Assembly (NCBI GenBank): GCA_016712315.1
Contig: JADJRG010000013.1
Span: 2,144,001 to 2,208,000, forward strand
Direction: 5' to 3'
From: Nannocystis sp.
GTDB taxonomy: Bacteria; Myxococcota_A; Polyangia; Nannocystales; Nannocystaceae
DNA: 64,000 nucleotides
The notes beneath the pieces are model-generated. The model was not told the DNA's origin and ran no database searches. It saw only the letters and a program-made list of their open reading frames with translations. Both the position numbers and the translations under genes were made by a program. Positions 9,810 through 17,612 of this stretch are shown here, piece after piece; position 1 is the first letter of the stretch; each line of letters starts with the position of its first letter.

Positions 9810-10811
9810 GTGAGCGAGTACGCCCATCGTCCGCCGCGCCGCCGCTGGAGCGCCTGGATCGCCGCTTTATCCGGCGGCGCGCTGCTGCTGTGGCTGGCGT
9901 CCGCGAAGATCTCGCTGCTGCCCGCGGCGCTCCCGTTACCGCGGCCCGAGCTGCTCGCCGCCGCGGTCGCGCTGCACGGACCGTACGCCGCCTTGCGGGC
10001 GCTGCGGCTGCGATTCGTGCTCGATCCGCTGGTCTGTCGGGCGAGCGACGGGCGCCAGCGCCGGCTGCCGCCTCGCCTGCTCTACGGCAGCGGCTGGCTG
10101 TCCTTCTTGGTGGTCATGCTGCTGCCGCTGCGCCTGGGGGAGCTGTCGCGGCCGCTGCTGCTCGCGCGCGGCGGGGCGCCTGGGGTGGGGCTGGCGGAGG
10201 CCGCGATCGCGGCGGTGGCGGAGCGGGCGATCGACGGCTTGATGGTGGTCGGGCTGCTGCTCGGCGGACTCGCGCTCGCGGCCCCGGTCGAGGGGTCGGC
10301 GGCGGCGCCGGTGCAGGCGCTCGGTCAGGCGACGGGGGCGCTCTTTATGGCGGTGCTGGTGGCGCTGGCGCTGGTGGCGGCGGCGCCGCGGTCGATCGCG
10401 CGCCGTGTGGGCCTTGTGGGGCGCTGGTCGGCGCTGCTGGTGCGTCTCGGGGCGGCGCTGCGGCCGCTGGCGGCGCCCGCTCGCGGGATCCCGTTCGTGG
10501 CGGTGACGATCCTCTATTGGGCGATCACCACGCTGCAACTGTGGCTGGTGCTGGGGGCGGTGGGGCTGGGTCTGGGGCCGGCGGAGGCGGCGGTGGTGGT
10601 CGCGGCGATCGGCCTCAGCATCCAGCTCCCGGGCGGGCCAGCGCAGGTGGGTTCATTCCAGGTCGGCGCGCTCGCTGGCCTCGCGCTCTTCCTGGATGAG
10701 GGGGCCCTCGCTGGGCCGGGCTCGGCCTTCATCGCGCTGATGTACCTGCTCGCGCTGGCCGGGGCGCTGCTGCTGGCGATCCCCGGCGCTCTGTGGCTCC
10801 GGCGGCGCTGA
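9810..10811 (+). CDS. Lysylphosphatidylglycerol synthase TM-region (UPF0104/AglD-like) membrane protein
   Basis: 333 residues starting at GTG 9810. Seven or eight hydrophobic segments with the pattern of the LPG_synthase_TM family: R-RL..VLDPL near the second TM, GWLSFLVVMLLPLRLGELSRPLLLAR (~100-125), AEAAIAAVAERAIDGLMVVGLLL (~130-152) and SIQLPGGPAQVGSFQVGALAGLALF (~265-290). In other organisms this flippase-like domain is fused to an aminoacyl-lipid synthase or stands alone near glycolipid or hopanoid genes; here it stands alone, so its lipid substrate is unknown. It follows boxB by 15 bases but seems to have its own promoter, so it is probably not part of benzoate degradation. Confidence 0.75.
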   Translation: MSEYAHRPPRRRWSAWIAALSGGALLLWLASAKISLLPAALPLPRPELLAAAVALHGPYAALRALRLRFVLDPLVCRASDGRQRRLPPRLLYGSGWLSFLVVMLLPLRLGELSRPLLLARGGAPGVGLAEAAIAAVAERAIDGLMVVGLLLGGLALAAPVEGSAAAPVQALGQATGALFMAVLVALALVAAAPRSIARRVGLVGRWSALLVRLGAALRPLAAPARGIPFVAVTILYWAITTLQLWLVLGAVGLGLGPAEAAVVVAAIGLSIQLPGGPAQVGSFQVGALAGLALFLDEGALAGPGSAFIALMYLLALAGALLLAIPGALWLRRR

Positions 10812-10820
10812 GCGGCGGCG

Positions 10821-10850
10821 TTGCTGCTTGGCGGTGAGGGCGGGTATGCT
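10821..10850 (+). promoter_or_regulatory. Candidate promoter TTGCTG-18-TATGCT
   Basis: -35 TTGCTG (10821-10826), -10 TATGCT (10845-10850), giving a ~28-base leader before ATG 10885. That gene has a proper ribosome site (AGGAGA), unlike the leaderless genes of the window. Confidence 0.4.
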
Positions 10851-10884
10851 CCCGGCCACCGCCGCTGGGCGGCCAGGAGAAGAA

Positions 10885-12378
10885 ATGCAGCGCAGCCTCC
10901 GTGCCCTCACGATCCTCAGCCTCCTCGTCGCCATGACGGCCTGCGGTAAGAAGCAGGAGGGCACCGTCGCCCCCGGCGATGATGTCAAGGACGGCCAGCT
11001 CAGCTCTGAGCTCGACGCCAAGAACAAGGCGTCGAAGGACAAGGCGAAGACGAACACGCTGATCTCGCTGGCCAACGAGGACCTCGCGCGCGGCCGCTAC
11101 GTGTCGGCGCGGGCGAAGGCGAACGACGCGCTGGCGGTGAACCCGAACAACGCGGACGCGTTCGCGGTGCTGGGCGCCTCGTATTGGCGCGGCGGCGACT
11201 TCGACGCGTCGACGAAGGCGTACAAAGAGGCGATCGAGCTCGATCGCAACAACTTCGGCGCGCTGCTCGGGCTCGCGCGCAACTACCAGGCGCTCGGCAA
11301 CCACAAGGAGGCGCTGGAGCTCGCCGACGTGGTGCTGAAGGACAACGCCAAGCAGATCGACCCGCTGCTGACCAAGCTGTGGAGCTACTACGCGCTCGCT
11401 GACGCCGACAACGCGGTGAAGGTGCTCGACGAGCTCTTCCAGTTCATCGGCGACAACCCGATCCTGCCGCTGGTGCAGGCGCAGGCGGCGTTCATGCGGC
11501 CGCTCGAGGGCAAAGGTGAGCTGATCAAGGTCGAAGGCGCGCGCGGCACCTCGAACGCTGGGCTCGACGTCGAAGGCGGCCTCAAGTACACGGGCGCCGA
11601 GGTCGGCGGGACCTTCGCGCCGCTGGTCTTCTTCGAGCTGCGCGAGGAGTGCCGGATCGACAAGGAGCTGGCGAAGTCGCTCGGGCTCAAGGCGGTCGGC
11701 AAGATCAAGCCGATCGGCGCGGAGGCGGAGCAGGACATCGTCTTGATCCCTGAGATCAAGTTCCGCGGCGACCTCAAGATCAAGAACATCCCGGCGATCG
11801 TCGACGACCTGTCGCCCTACGCCTCGATCGGCGAGACCCCGGGCGTGCTGCTCGGCCGCCAGCTGCTCAGCAAGATCGGCTCGGTGACCTTCGACTTCCC
11901 GACCTCGAGCCTCGAGATCACCGCGGCCGCGCCGACCGCCGCGCCCGCAGGCGCCGCCGAGGCGCCCTTCTTGCTGCTCGACATGCACGTCCTCCTGGTC
12001 CCGGTGACCCGCGTGTCGATCGACGGCTCGGATTTCAGCTTCTTCTCGTGGCTGGGGGGTCGCTACAAGGCGGGCATGTCGGTGACGCGCTGGGCGTACC
12101 TCAAGAGCGGTCACCTGCCGCGTGAGATCGCCGAGCTCGATGACCCGGACCAAGGCCTGAAGATGGTCTTCTTGAAGGAGATGAAGCTCGGGAGCGCGGT
12201 GACCACCGGCCTCGGCGGCCTCGTGCTCGCCGGCACGCCGCCCGATCCAGACCTCGCGCAGATCATCGACGGCACCGGCTTCGAGCTCGGCGGCTACATC
12301 AACCTGACGTTGATGAAGGGCTGGAAGATGACGCTGGTGCCCTCCGCCGGCAAAATCTACGTGACGCCGCGGAAGTGA
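10885..12378 (+). CDS. TPR lipoprotein with degenerate retropepsin-like aspartyl protease domain
   Basis: About 497 residues from ATG 10885, chosen because CCAGGAGAAGAA precedes it and because it yields a lipoprotein signal (LLVAMTAC, lipobox Cys ~19). Residues ~55-190 hold TPR-like helices (ARAKANDALAVNPNNADAFAVLG, AIELDRNNFGALLGLARNYQALG). Residues ~225-360 resemble a retropepsin-type aspartyl protease: ELAKSLGLKAVG and GVLLGRQLLSKIGSVTFDFPTSSLEI fit the region after the catalytic turn and the ALLG...FDF hallmark. Where D-T/S-G should be, the sequence is FFELREEC, so catalytic Asp is absent and the domain is probably non-catalytic. It is likely anchored in the cell envelope. Function unknown. 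Confidence 0.7.
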   Translation: MQRSLRALTILSLLVAMTACGKKQEGTVAPGDDVKDGQLSSELDAKNKASKDKAKTNTLISLANEDLARGRYVSARAKANDALAVNPNNADAFAVLGASYWRGGDFDASTKAYKEAIELDRNNFGALLGLARNYQALGNHKEALELADVVLKDNAKQIDPLLTKLWSYYALADADNAVKVLDELFQFIGDNPILPLVQAQAAFMRPLEGKGELIKVEGARGTSNAGLDVEGGLKYTGAEVGGTFAPLVFFELREECRIDKELAKSLGLKAVGKIKPIGAEAEQDIVLIPEIKFRGDLKIKNIPAIVDDLSPYASIGETPGVLLGRQLLSKIGSVTFDFPTSSLEITAAAPTAAPAGAAEAPFLLLDMHVLLVPVTRVSIDGSDFSFFSWLGGRYKAGMSVTRWAYLKSGHLPREIAELDDPDQGLKMVFLKEMKLGSAVTTGLGGLVLAGTPPDPDLAQIIDGTGFELGGYINLTLMKGWKMTLVPSAGKIYVTPRK

Positions 12379-12385
12379 TCCCAGG

Positions 12386-13675
12386 GTGAGCGGCGGCGCG
12401 GCGCGGCGGTGGCTTGAGCGGGCCCCGGCGCCGCTCTTCGCGGCGTATGCGATCGCCGCGTCGTTCACCGCGTACTTTTGTATGTACGGCGTGCGCAAGC
12501 CGTTCACGGCGGGCGCGTGGGCGGGGCAGCTCGCGCTCGGCTCGCTGCCGCCGGTCGACCTGAAGATCGCGTTTATCGTCGCGCAGGTGCTCGGCTACTG
12601 CCTCTCCAAGTTCTTGGGGATCAAGGTGATCTCGGAGATGAGCGGTCGCCGGCGCGGGCTGGCGATCCTCGCGTTGATCGGCGCGGCGGAGCTGGCGTTG
12701 GTCGGCTTCGCGCTGACGCCGGCGCCGTGGTCGGCGCTGTGGCTGTTCCTCAACGGCCTGCCGCTCGGCATGGTGTGGGGGCTGGTGTTCGGCTTCCTCG
12801 AGGGGCGCCGCCTCTCGGAGGCGCTCGGTGCTGGTCTCTCGGCCAGCTACATCGTCGCCAGCGGCTTCGTCAAGACGGCGGGGCGCTGGATGCTCGCGGC
12901 GGGGGCGCCGGAGGCGTGGATGCCGGCGCTGACGGGGCTGTGCTTCTTGCCGCCGCTGGCGCTCGCGGTGTGGGCGCTGCAGCAGCTCCCGCCGCCGAGC
13001 GCCGAGGATGAGCGCCTGCGGACGCGGCGGGCGCCGATGGACGGGGCGACGCGGCTGGTGTTCTTCCGCGCGTACGCGCCGGGGCTGCTGCTGCTGACCG
13101 GGCTCTACGTGCTGCTGACCGCGTTTCGCGACTTCCGCGACAATTTTGGCCCGGAGCTGTGGGACGCGCTCGGCTACGCGGAGACGCCGACGATCCTCAC
13201 CGCGGCGGAGCTGCCGATCGCCGCGGGGGTGCTGCTGTCGTTGGCGGCGGTGATGCGTGTGCGCGACAACCGGCGCGCGCTGCTGCTGATCCACGTGATG
13301 ATGGCGGGCGGGGCGCTGCTGATCGTCGCCTCCACGGCGCTGTGGCAGCTCGGGGTGCTCGGGCCGGTCGCTTGGATGATCGCGGTCGGCCTCGGCCTCT
13401 ACATCGGCTACGTGCCCTACGGCTGCGTGCTCTTTGATCGGCTGATCGCGGCGGTCGGCTTCATCGCGACCGCCGGCTTTATGATCTACGTGACCGACGC
13501 CTTCGGCTACCTCGGCAGCGTCGCGCTCCTTCTTTATAAGAGCTTCGGCCAGCCTTCGCTGAGCTGGCTCGACTTCTTCGTCGGCGCTTGTTACGGCGTC
13601 GGCGGCGTCGCCTTCGCCTGCTTCGTCGGGGCGCTGCTCTATTTCTCGAGGCGAACGGCCGCCGGCTCCCCGTGA
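12386..13675 (+). CDS. MFS-like 12-TM membrane protein (DUF5690-like)
   Basis: 429 residues from GTG 12386, 7 bases after the preceding stop, so probably cotranscribed. Twelve hydrophobic segments are countable. The N-terminal FTAYFCMYGVRKPFTAG motif and LGYCLSKFLGIKVISEM resemble the sugar-phosphate/OPA-like MFS branch and the DUF5690 group; GLPLGMVWGLVFGFLEGRR is in TM4-5. LYIGYVPYGCVLFDRLIAA near TM10 is distinctive of that group as I recall it. It sits in the inner membrane; the substrate is unknown. Confidence 0.65.
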   Translation: MSGGAARRWLERAPAPLFAAYAIAASFTAYFCMYGVRKPFTAGAWAGQLALGSLPPVDLKIAFIVAQVLGYCLSKFLGIKVISEMSGRRRGLAILALIGAAELALVGFALTPAPWSALWLFLNGLPLGMVWGLVFGFLEGRRLSEALGAGLSASYIVASGFVKTAGRWMLAAGAPEAWMPALTGLCFLPPLALAVWALQQLPPPSAEDERLRTRRAPMDGATRLVFFRAYAPGLLLLTGLYVLLTAFRDFRDNFGPELWDALGYAETPTILTAAELPIAAGVLLSLAAVMRVRDNRRALLLIHVMMAGGALLIVASTALWQLGVLGPVAWMIAVGLGLYIGYVPYGCVLFDRLIAAVGFIATAGFMIYVTDAFGYLGSVALLLYKSFGQPSLSWLDFFVGACYGVGGVAFACFVGALLYFSRRTAAGSP

Positions 13676-13710
13676 GGGCGACGGCGCCGGAGCGCCGATT
13701 CTGCGGGGCT

Positions 13711-13757
13711 GGGGCAATGTGACAGTGGGATCGGCGGGGCATTGTGCCACAGTGAGG
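13711..13757. repeat. Two imperfect direct repeats in an intergenic region
   Basis: GGGGCAATGTGACAGTGGG (13711-13729) and GGGGCATTGTGCCACAGTG (from 13736) match except for one substitution and a 2-base insertion, at a 25-base period. They sit in the 281-base gap before the gene at 13957, which holds no other credible gene. Possible regulator sites. Confidence 0.35.
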
Positions 13758-13956
13758 CGTGGGGCCGCGGCGACCTCTTCGGGGAGCAGTGATAGGGCGT
13801 GTAAAAAGCGGGCCCTAGATCACAAAATACCGCGACGATCCGCCTGCGACACCCTCCACGCGTCGGGTGACGAGAAATTCGATCCATCGCCGCACAAGAT
13901 CGTTATCCTGCCAATGTCCGCTCTCACGCGGCCTGGTACTCGCTGAGGTGAATGTC

Positions 13957-14247
13957 GTGGAAGCCTCGAACCGCCGGATCCCCACTCAACTCGTAAAGCT
14001 CGTCGCCGAGCGCAGCTCCGCGTTGCTGCGCGCCGCTGACCACGGCGACGCCGAATATGACAGCTTCGTCCGCAAGGTCGAGCAGACCTACGGCGTGCAC
14101 ATCGCCGTGCAGAAGACGCTCGGCCCGGACAACAGGCCCGCGGTGATCGATGGGATCATCTCGCTCGACGACAGCGCCGCGGGCTGTCAGTGGACCTTCC
14201 GCTCGGACGAGAACGAGACCCGCTGCGCGATGCGCTTCGGCGCGTAG
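13957..14247 (+). CDS. Hypothetical protein, 96 aa
   Basis: The preferred start is GTG 13957, six bases after GAGGTG (13945-13950); an upstream in-frame ATG-less extension would be basic and unstructured. The protein is small, cytoplasmic and mixed alpha/beta: LVKLVAERSSALLRAADHGD (helix), YDSFVRKVEQTYGVHIAVQKTLG, then IDGIISLDDSAAGCQWTFRSDENETRCAMRF. No family recognised. Eight bases separate it from the thioesterase gene, suggesting a shared transcript. Confidence 0.55.
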   Translation: MEASNRRIPTQLVKLVAERSSALLRAADHGDAEYDSFVRKVEQTYGVHIAVQKTLGPDNRPAVIDGIISLDDSAAGCQWTFRSDENETRCAMRFGA

Positions 14248-14255
14248 CCCCCGCG

Positions 14256-14762
14256 ATGATGAAGCGGCCCAAGCCTGATCCGCGGCTGATCCTCGACGCG
14301 TGGCGCCGCCTCTCGCCGCTGCCCTTCGGGATCGGCAAGAAGCTCTTCTCGCGCTTCGTCGGCGCGATGGCGCCGTACACCGGCACGATCGGCGCCACGG
14401 TGCTGGAGCTCGCGCCCGGCTTCGCGCAGGTGCAGCTCCGCGACCGCCGGCGGGTGCGTAACCACCTGAGCTCGATCCACGCGGTCGCGCTGATGAACCT
14501 CGGCGAGCTGGTCACCGGCGTGGCGATGATGAGCGCGCTGCCGCCAGGGAGCCGCGGGATCGTCACCGACCTGGCGATGACGTATCTCAAAAAAGCCCGC
14601 GGCACCTTGCTGGCGGAGGCGCGCGTCGATCCGCCCCAGAGCGCCGGAAAGCACGATTTGCAGGTCGTGGGCTCGATCCGCGACGCGGCTGGGGATCTGG
14701 TCGCCCAGGCGCGCGCGACCTGGCGCGTCGACATCCCCCAAAACGAGGGGCGCGGGCGCTAA
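14256..14762 (+). CDS. Hotdog-fold thioesterase-like protein (DUF4442)
   Basis: About 168 residues from ATG 14256 (ATG 14259 is an alternative). The motif NHLSSIHAVALMNLGELVTGVAMMSALP matches the central helix region of DUF4442/PaaI-like hotdog proteins, followed by strands RGIVTDLAMTYLKKARGTLLAEARV. These enzymes typically hydrolyse acyl-CoA thioesters; the catalytic acidic residue is probably the Glu in NLGEL. It is cytoplasmic. It may be cotranscribed with the 96-residue gene upstream. Confidence 0.75.
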   Translation: MMKRPKPDPRLILDAWRRLSPLPFGIGKKLFSRFVGAMAPYTGTIGATVLELAPGFAQVQLRDRRRVRNHLSSIHAVALMNLGELVTGVAMMSALPPGSRGIVTDLAMTYLKKARGTLLAEARVDPPQSAGKHDLQVVGSIRDAAGDLVAQARATWRVDIPQNEGRGR

Positions 14763-14781
14763 GTCGGCGACTGCCTTGGGG

Positions 14782-14787
14782 TAAGCT
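14782..14787 (+). promoter_or_regulatory. -10 hexamer TAAGCT of leaderless AAA+ gene
   Basis: TAAGCT ends 7 bases before ATG 14795, which has no ribosome site. Confidence 0.45.
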
Positions 14788-14794
14788 CGCGGCG

Positions 14795-16507
14795 ATGACA
14801 GCCTCTCGCGCCGCGATCCTCGTCTCCCCTCCGGCTGGCGGCTTCGACCGCGCCGGGATCCGCGCCCTGATCCAGAGCGGCGGCCTCGCGGGCGCGCTGC
14901 ACAAGCTCGCGCGCGCGCCGTTCGGCCACACCGTGCTGACGCTGCGGGCGCTCGACGCGGTGATCGAGGCGGGGGACCTCGCGCTGCAGGCGGGTGAGGC
15001 GATGCACGTGGCCGTGCTCGAGGACATCGCCCGCACGGGCACGCTGGCGCTGCCCGAGCCGACCGCCGACCAGCGCCTCTTTATCGGCGCCTTCTGCCTG
15101 ACTGTCTTTTGCGACGCGCTCTTGCCCGCGCTCGCGGCGCTGGCGCCGACGCCGCAGCTCACCTCGGACCTCGAGGCGGACGGGATCGACGGGCTGCTCG
15201 AGCAGCGGCCGCGCGTGGTCTTGGAGAAGACCGCGGCGTTGGCCGGTCGTTACCTCGAGCTGCAAGCGCAGCGTCAGCCCGGCGCGCAGGCGCCGACGGT
15301 GGAGGAGCGGGCCGTGTTCTTGGTGATGACGCTGCACGCCTTCTACGCGCAGCTGCGCGGCGCGGTCGAGCGGCTCACGCACATCGGCCGGCTGCGCCCC
15401 TTCGGGATCGCGCTGGCGCAGCGCAAGGTGCTGGTCGGCGAGCGCAGCTATCAGGGTTTTGCGAGCCGCACGTCGGCCGAGCCGGCCTCGGATCTGAAGC
15501 CGGTGGCGATCGACTCGATCGTCGGCAACCAGGAGTTCCTCCAGGCGGGCCTGCGCCTCGCCCGCGACGTCGCCGCGTACGACTTAGAGCAGCGGCGCAG
15601 CCCGAAGCGCCTCAACCCGGTGCTCTTCGGCCTCGGCCGCCCGGGCTGCGGCAAGACCCTCACCGCCTACGCGATCGCGAACTATTTCTTGGAGTACTGC
15701 CGCGAGCGCGAGGTGCCGGCGCGGTTTAAGGTGATCCGCCGCACCGACTGGGCGAGCTCGTATCAGAACGCGAGCGCGGCGACCTTGGTGAAGATCTTTA
15801 AGGAGGAGGTGTACGGCTTCGACGGCGTGTGCGGCGTGTATTGGCCGGACATCGACACGGCGTTCGCGTCGCGCTCGAGCGGCGACCTGCGCAGCGAGGA
15901 GAAGAACAACCTCGGCGCGGTGTTCGGGATCTTTGACGGCACGCTGATCCCGAAGGACGGCAAGTGGTTCATGATCTGCGACGCGAACTATATGCAGATG
16001 GACGAGGCCACGCGCTCGCGGATCGCCCAAAACCCGTTCACGGTGCGCGGGCCGACCACCGTCGAGGACTTCGTCCGGCTGCTCCGCGAGATCCTGCTCG
16101 GCGACGTGCGCCCGTTCATCAGCGCCGACGACGAGGCGGGCTGGCGGACGATCGGCGAGGCGCTGGTGGCGGCGGACCTCAGCGGCCGCTCGGTGGAGAG
16201 CATCGCCGGGAACATCCGCGCGTATATTCAGGACTTCGAGTACCCGCCCGAGTACTTCAAGGTCGGCTATGAGGAGCGCCAGCGGATCATCCATCGCCTC
16301 TCGCAGCGGGTCTCGATCGCCGACGTGCGCAAGCGGATCGACGACTACGTGCAGTTCAACCGCGACGCGGAGGAGCGTGAGGCCCGCGAGCGCTTCGATC
16401 GTGAGGTGACGCAGATGGTCGAGCAGCTCAACGCGGGTCGGCTCGCGACCAAACGCGCGGCGGAGCAGGCGGCGCGGGAGATCAGCGGCGAGGAGCGCAG
16501 CCCTTGA
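14795..16507 (+). CDS. AAA+ ATPase of unknown role, coupled to an exonuclease gene
   Basis: 570 residues. The first ~225 residues are helical and of unknown family. The AAA+ core spans about 250-470: Walker A GLGRPGCGKTLTAYA (~279-293), an unusual Walker B region GVCGVYWPDIDTAF (~345-358, D-I-D rather than D-E), a sensor-like WFMICDANYMQMDEATRSRI (~390-409, with N and an R-S-R arginine finger region), then FTVRGPTTVEDFVRLL. The C-terminal ~60 residues are a charged coiled coil (DAEEREARERFDREVTQMVEQL). The gene is probably leaderless and overlaps the exonuclease start by TTGA, so the two proteins are probably made together; a role in DNA handling is inference from that. Confidence 0.7.
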   Translation: MTASRAAILVSPPAGGFDRAGIRALIQSGGLAGALHKLARAPFGHTVLTLRALDAVIEAGDLALQAGEAMHVAVLEDIARTGTLALPEPTADQRLFIGAFCLTVFCDALLPALAALAPTPQLTSDLEADGIDGLLEQRPRVVLEKTAALAGRYLELQAQRQPGAQAPTVEERAVFLVMTLHAFYAQLRGAVERLTHIGRLRPFGIALAQRKVLVGERSYQGFASRTSAEPASDLKPVAIDSIVGNQEFLQAGLRLARDVAAYDLEQRRSPKRLNPVLFGLGRPGCGKTLTAYAIANYFLEYCREREVPARFKVIRRTDWASSYQNASAATLVKIFKEEVYGFDGVCGVYWPDIDTAFASRSSGDLRSEEKNNLGAVFGIFDGTLIPKDGKWFMICDANYMQMDEATRSRIAQNPFTVRGPTTVEDFVRLLREILLGDVRPFISADDEAGWRTIGEALVAADLSGRSVESIAGNIRAYIQDFEYPPEYFKVGYEERQRIIHRLSQRVSIADVRKRIDDYVQFNRDAEEREARERFDREVTQMVEQLNAGRLATKRAAEQAAREISGEERSP

Positions 16508-17577
16508 GCGTGCGCCAGATCGATCTCTTCGGCGGCGAGCCGGCCGAGGGGCCCGCGCCGGCGGTCGTCAGTGGTATGTCCGTCGCCGCGATGTCCGGTG
16601 AAGCAGCCCTCGAACCACGCGAGCCCGCCGCGTCGGCGGCGATCGACCCGCTGGCGCCCGATCTCTTGATCATCGACGGCACCGCGCTGCTGTTCCGCGC
16701 CTTCTTCGGGCACCCGGGGCGGCTCGCGCCGGACGGCGTGGAGGTCGGCGCGACGCTCGGCGTCTGCCACCAATTGCTCGGGCTGCTGCGTCGGCAGCCG
16801 GCGGCGCACCTGGCGATCGCCTTCGACGCCGGACAAGTCACCTTCCGCAACCGGATCGACCCGCGCTACAAGGCGAACCGCGGCGACCCGCCGCCGGAGC
16901 TGGTGCCGCAGTTCGAGCTGGTCCAAGCCGCCGCGGCCGCGCTCGGGCTGCCGGTCTTCGCCCGCCTGGACTTCGAGGCCGACGACCTGATGGCGACGCT
17001 GGCGCGGTTAGCGGGGCAGGCTGGTCTTCGGGCCAGGTTGGCGGCGATCGACAAGGACCTGTGCCAGGTGGTGCGTGACGACGCGCCTGCGGTCGATCTC
17101 TGCGACCCGAAGAGCGACGCGGTCACCGACGCGGCGGGCGTGCGTGAGCGCCTCGGCGTGCGCCCGGAGCAGGTGGTCGACCTGATGGCGCTGACCGGCG
17201 ACAGCACCGATAACGTCGCGGGGGTGCGGGGCGTCGGGCCCAAGGCGGCGGTCGCGCTGCTGGACGCGTTCGGCGATCTGGACGCGATCTATCACAACCT
17301 GGAGCGGGTCGAGTTCCTCGGGATCCGCGGCGCGAAGGCGCTGGCGCGCAAGCTCGAGGAGGGGCGCGACGAGGCGATGTTGGCGCGCGCGCTGGTCCGC
17401 CTCGATGACGCGGTGGCGCTGGGTGTGGATGCTGAAGAGCTGGCCGCGAGGACACGTTGGGCGGGCCCGGCCGCGGACGCGGAGGCGCTCTTCGCGGGGC
17501 GCCTCGGCAGCCGGGGCCCGCTGCACGGCCTCCAGCGGCTCTTCGACGGTCGGGTCGCCGCGGCCGCGAGCGCCTAG
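16504..17577 (+). CDS. Free-standing 5'-3' exonuclease (PolA N-terminal domain/FEN family) with N-terminal clamp-binding motif
   Basis: 357 residues from TTG 16504 (GTG 16510 possible); no polymerase domain. All nuclease signatures are present: DLLIIDGTALLFRAF (~53-67), IAFDAGQVTFRNRIDPRYKANR (~104-125), FEADDLMATL (~158-167), AAIDKDLCQVV (~180-190), DLMALTGDSTDNVAGVRGVGPKAA with the helix-three-turn-helix (~225-248). It would remove 5' flaps or RNA primers. Residues 4-8 read QIDLF, fitting the bacterial sliding-clamp (DnaN) consensus QL[SD]LF, followed by a ~45-residue Ala/Pro/Glu linker before the nuclease. The start overlaps the AAA+ stop. The N-terminal 30 bases nearly match the start of the DUF72 gene at 27891. 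Confidence 0.85.
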   Translation: MSVRQIDLFGGEPAEGPAPAVVSGMSVAAMSGEAALEPREPAASAAIDPLAPDLLIIDGTALLFRAFFGHPGRLAPDGVEVGATLGVCHQLLGLLRRQPAAHLAIAFDAGQVTFRNRIDPRYKANRGDPPPELVPQFELVQAAAAALGLPVFARLDFEADDLMATLARLAGQAGLRARLAAIDKDLCQVVRDDAPAVDLCDPKSDAVTDAAGVRERLGVRPEQVVDLMALTGDSTDNVAGVRGVGPKAAVALLDAFGDLDAIYHNLERVEFLGIRGAKALARKLEEGRDEAMLARALVRLDDAVALGVDAEELAARTRWAGPAADAEALFAGRLGSRGPLHGLQRLFDGRVAAAASA

Positions 17578-17612
17578 GCCGGGCCGCAACGCTTCGTCGA
17601 TCGTGTACAGCC

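Noticed and set aside
10729..12507. 592-residue antisense frame opposite the TPR lipoprotein
   Set aside because: Arg/Leu/Asp shadow; the plus-strand gene has a ribosome site and lipobox.
13700..13760. Sigma-54 promoter suggested by TGGCAC on the minus strand
   Set aside because: No TGC element at the -12 position; the hit is part of the direct repeat.
17457..17612. Longer start for the MFS exporter overlapping the exonuclease end
   Set aside because: The extra residues are Gly/Arg-rich shadow; ATG 17613 gives a normal MFS N-terminus.
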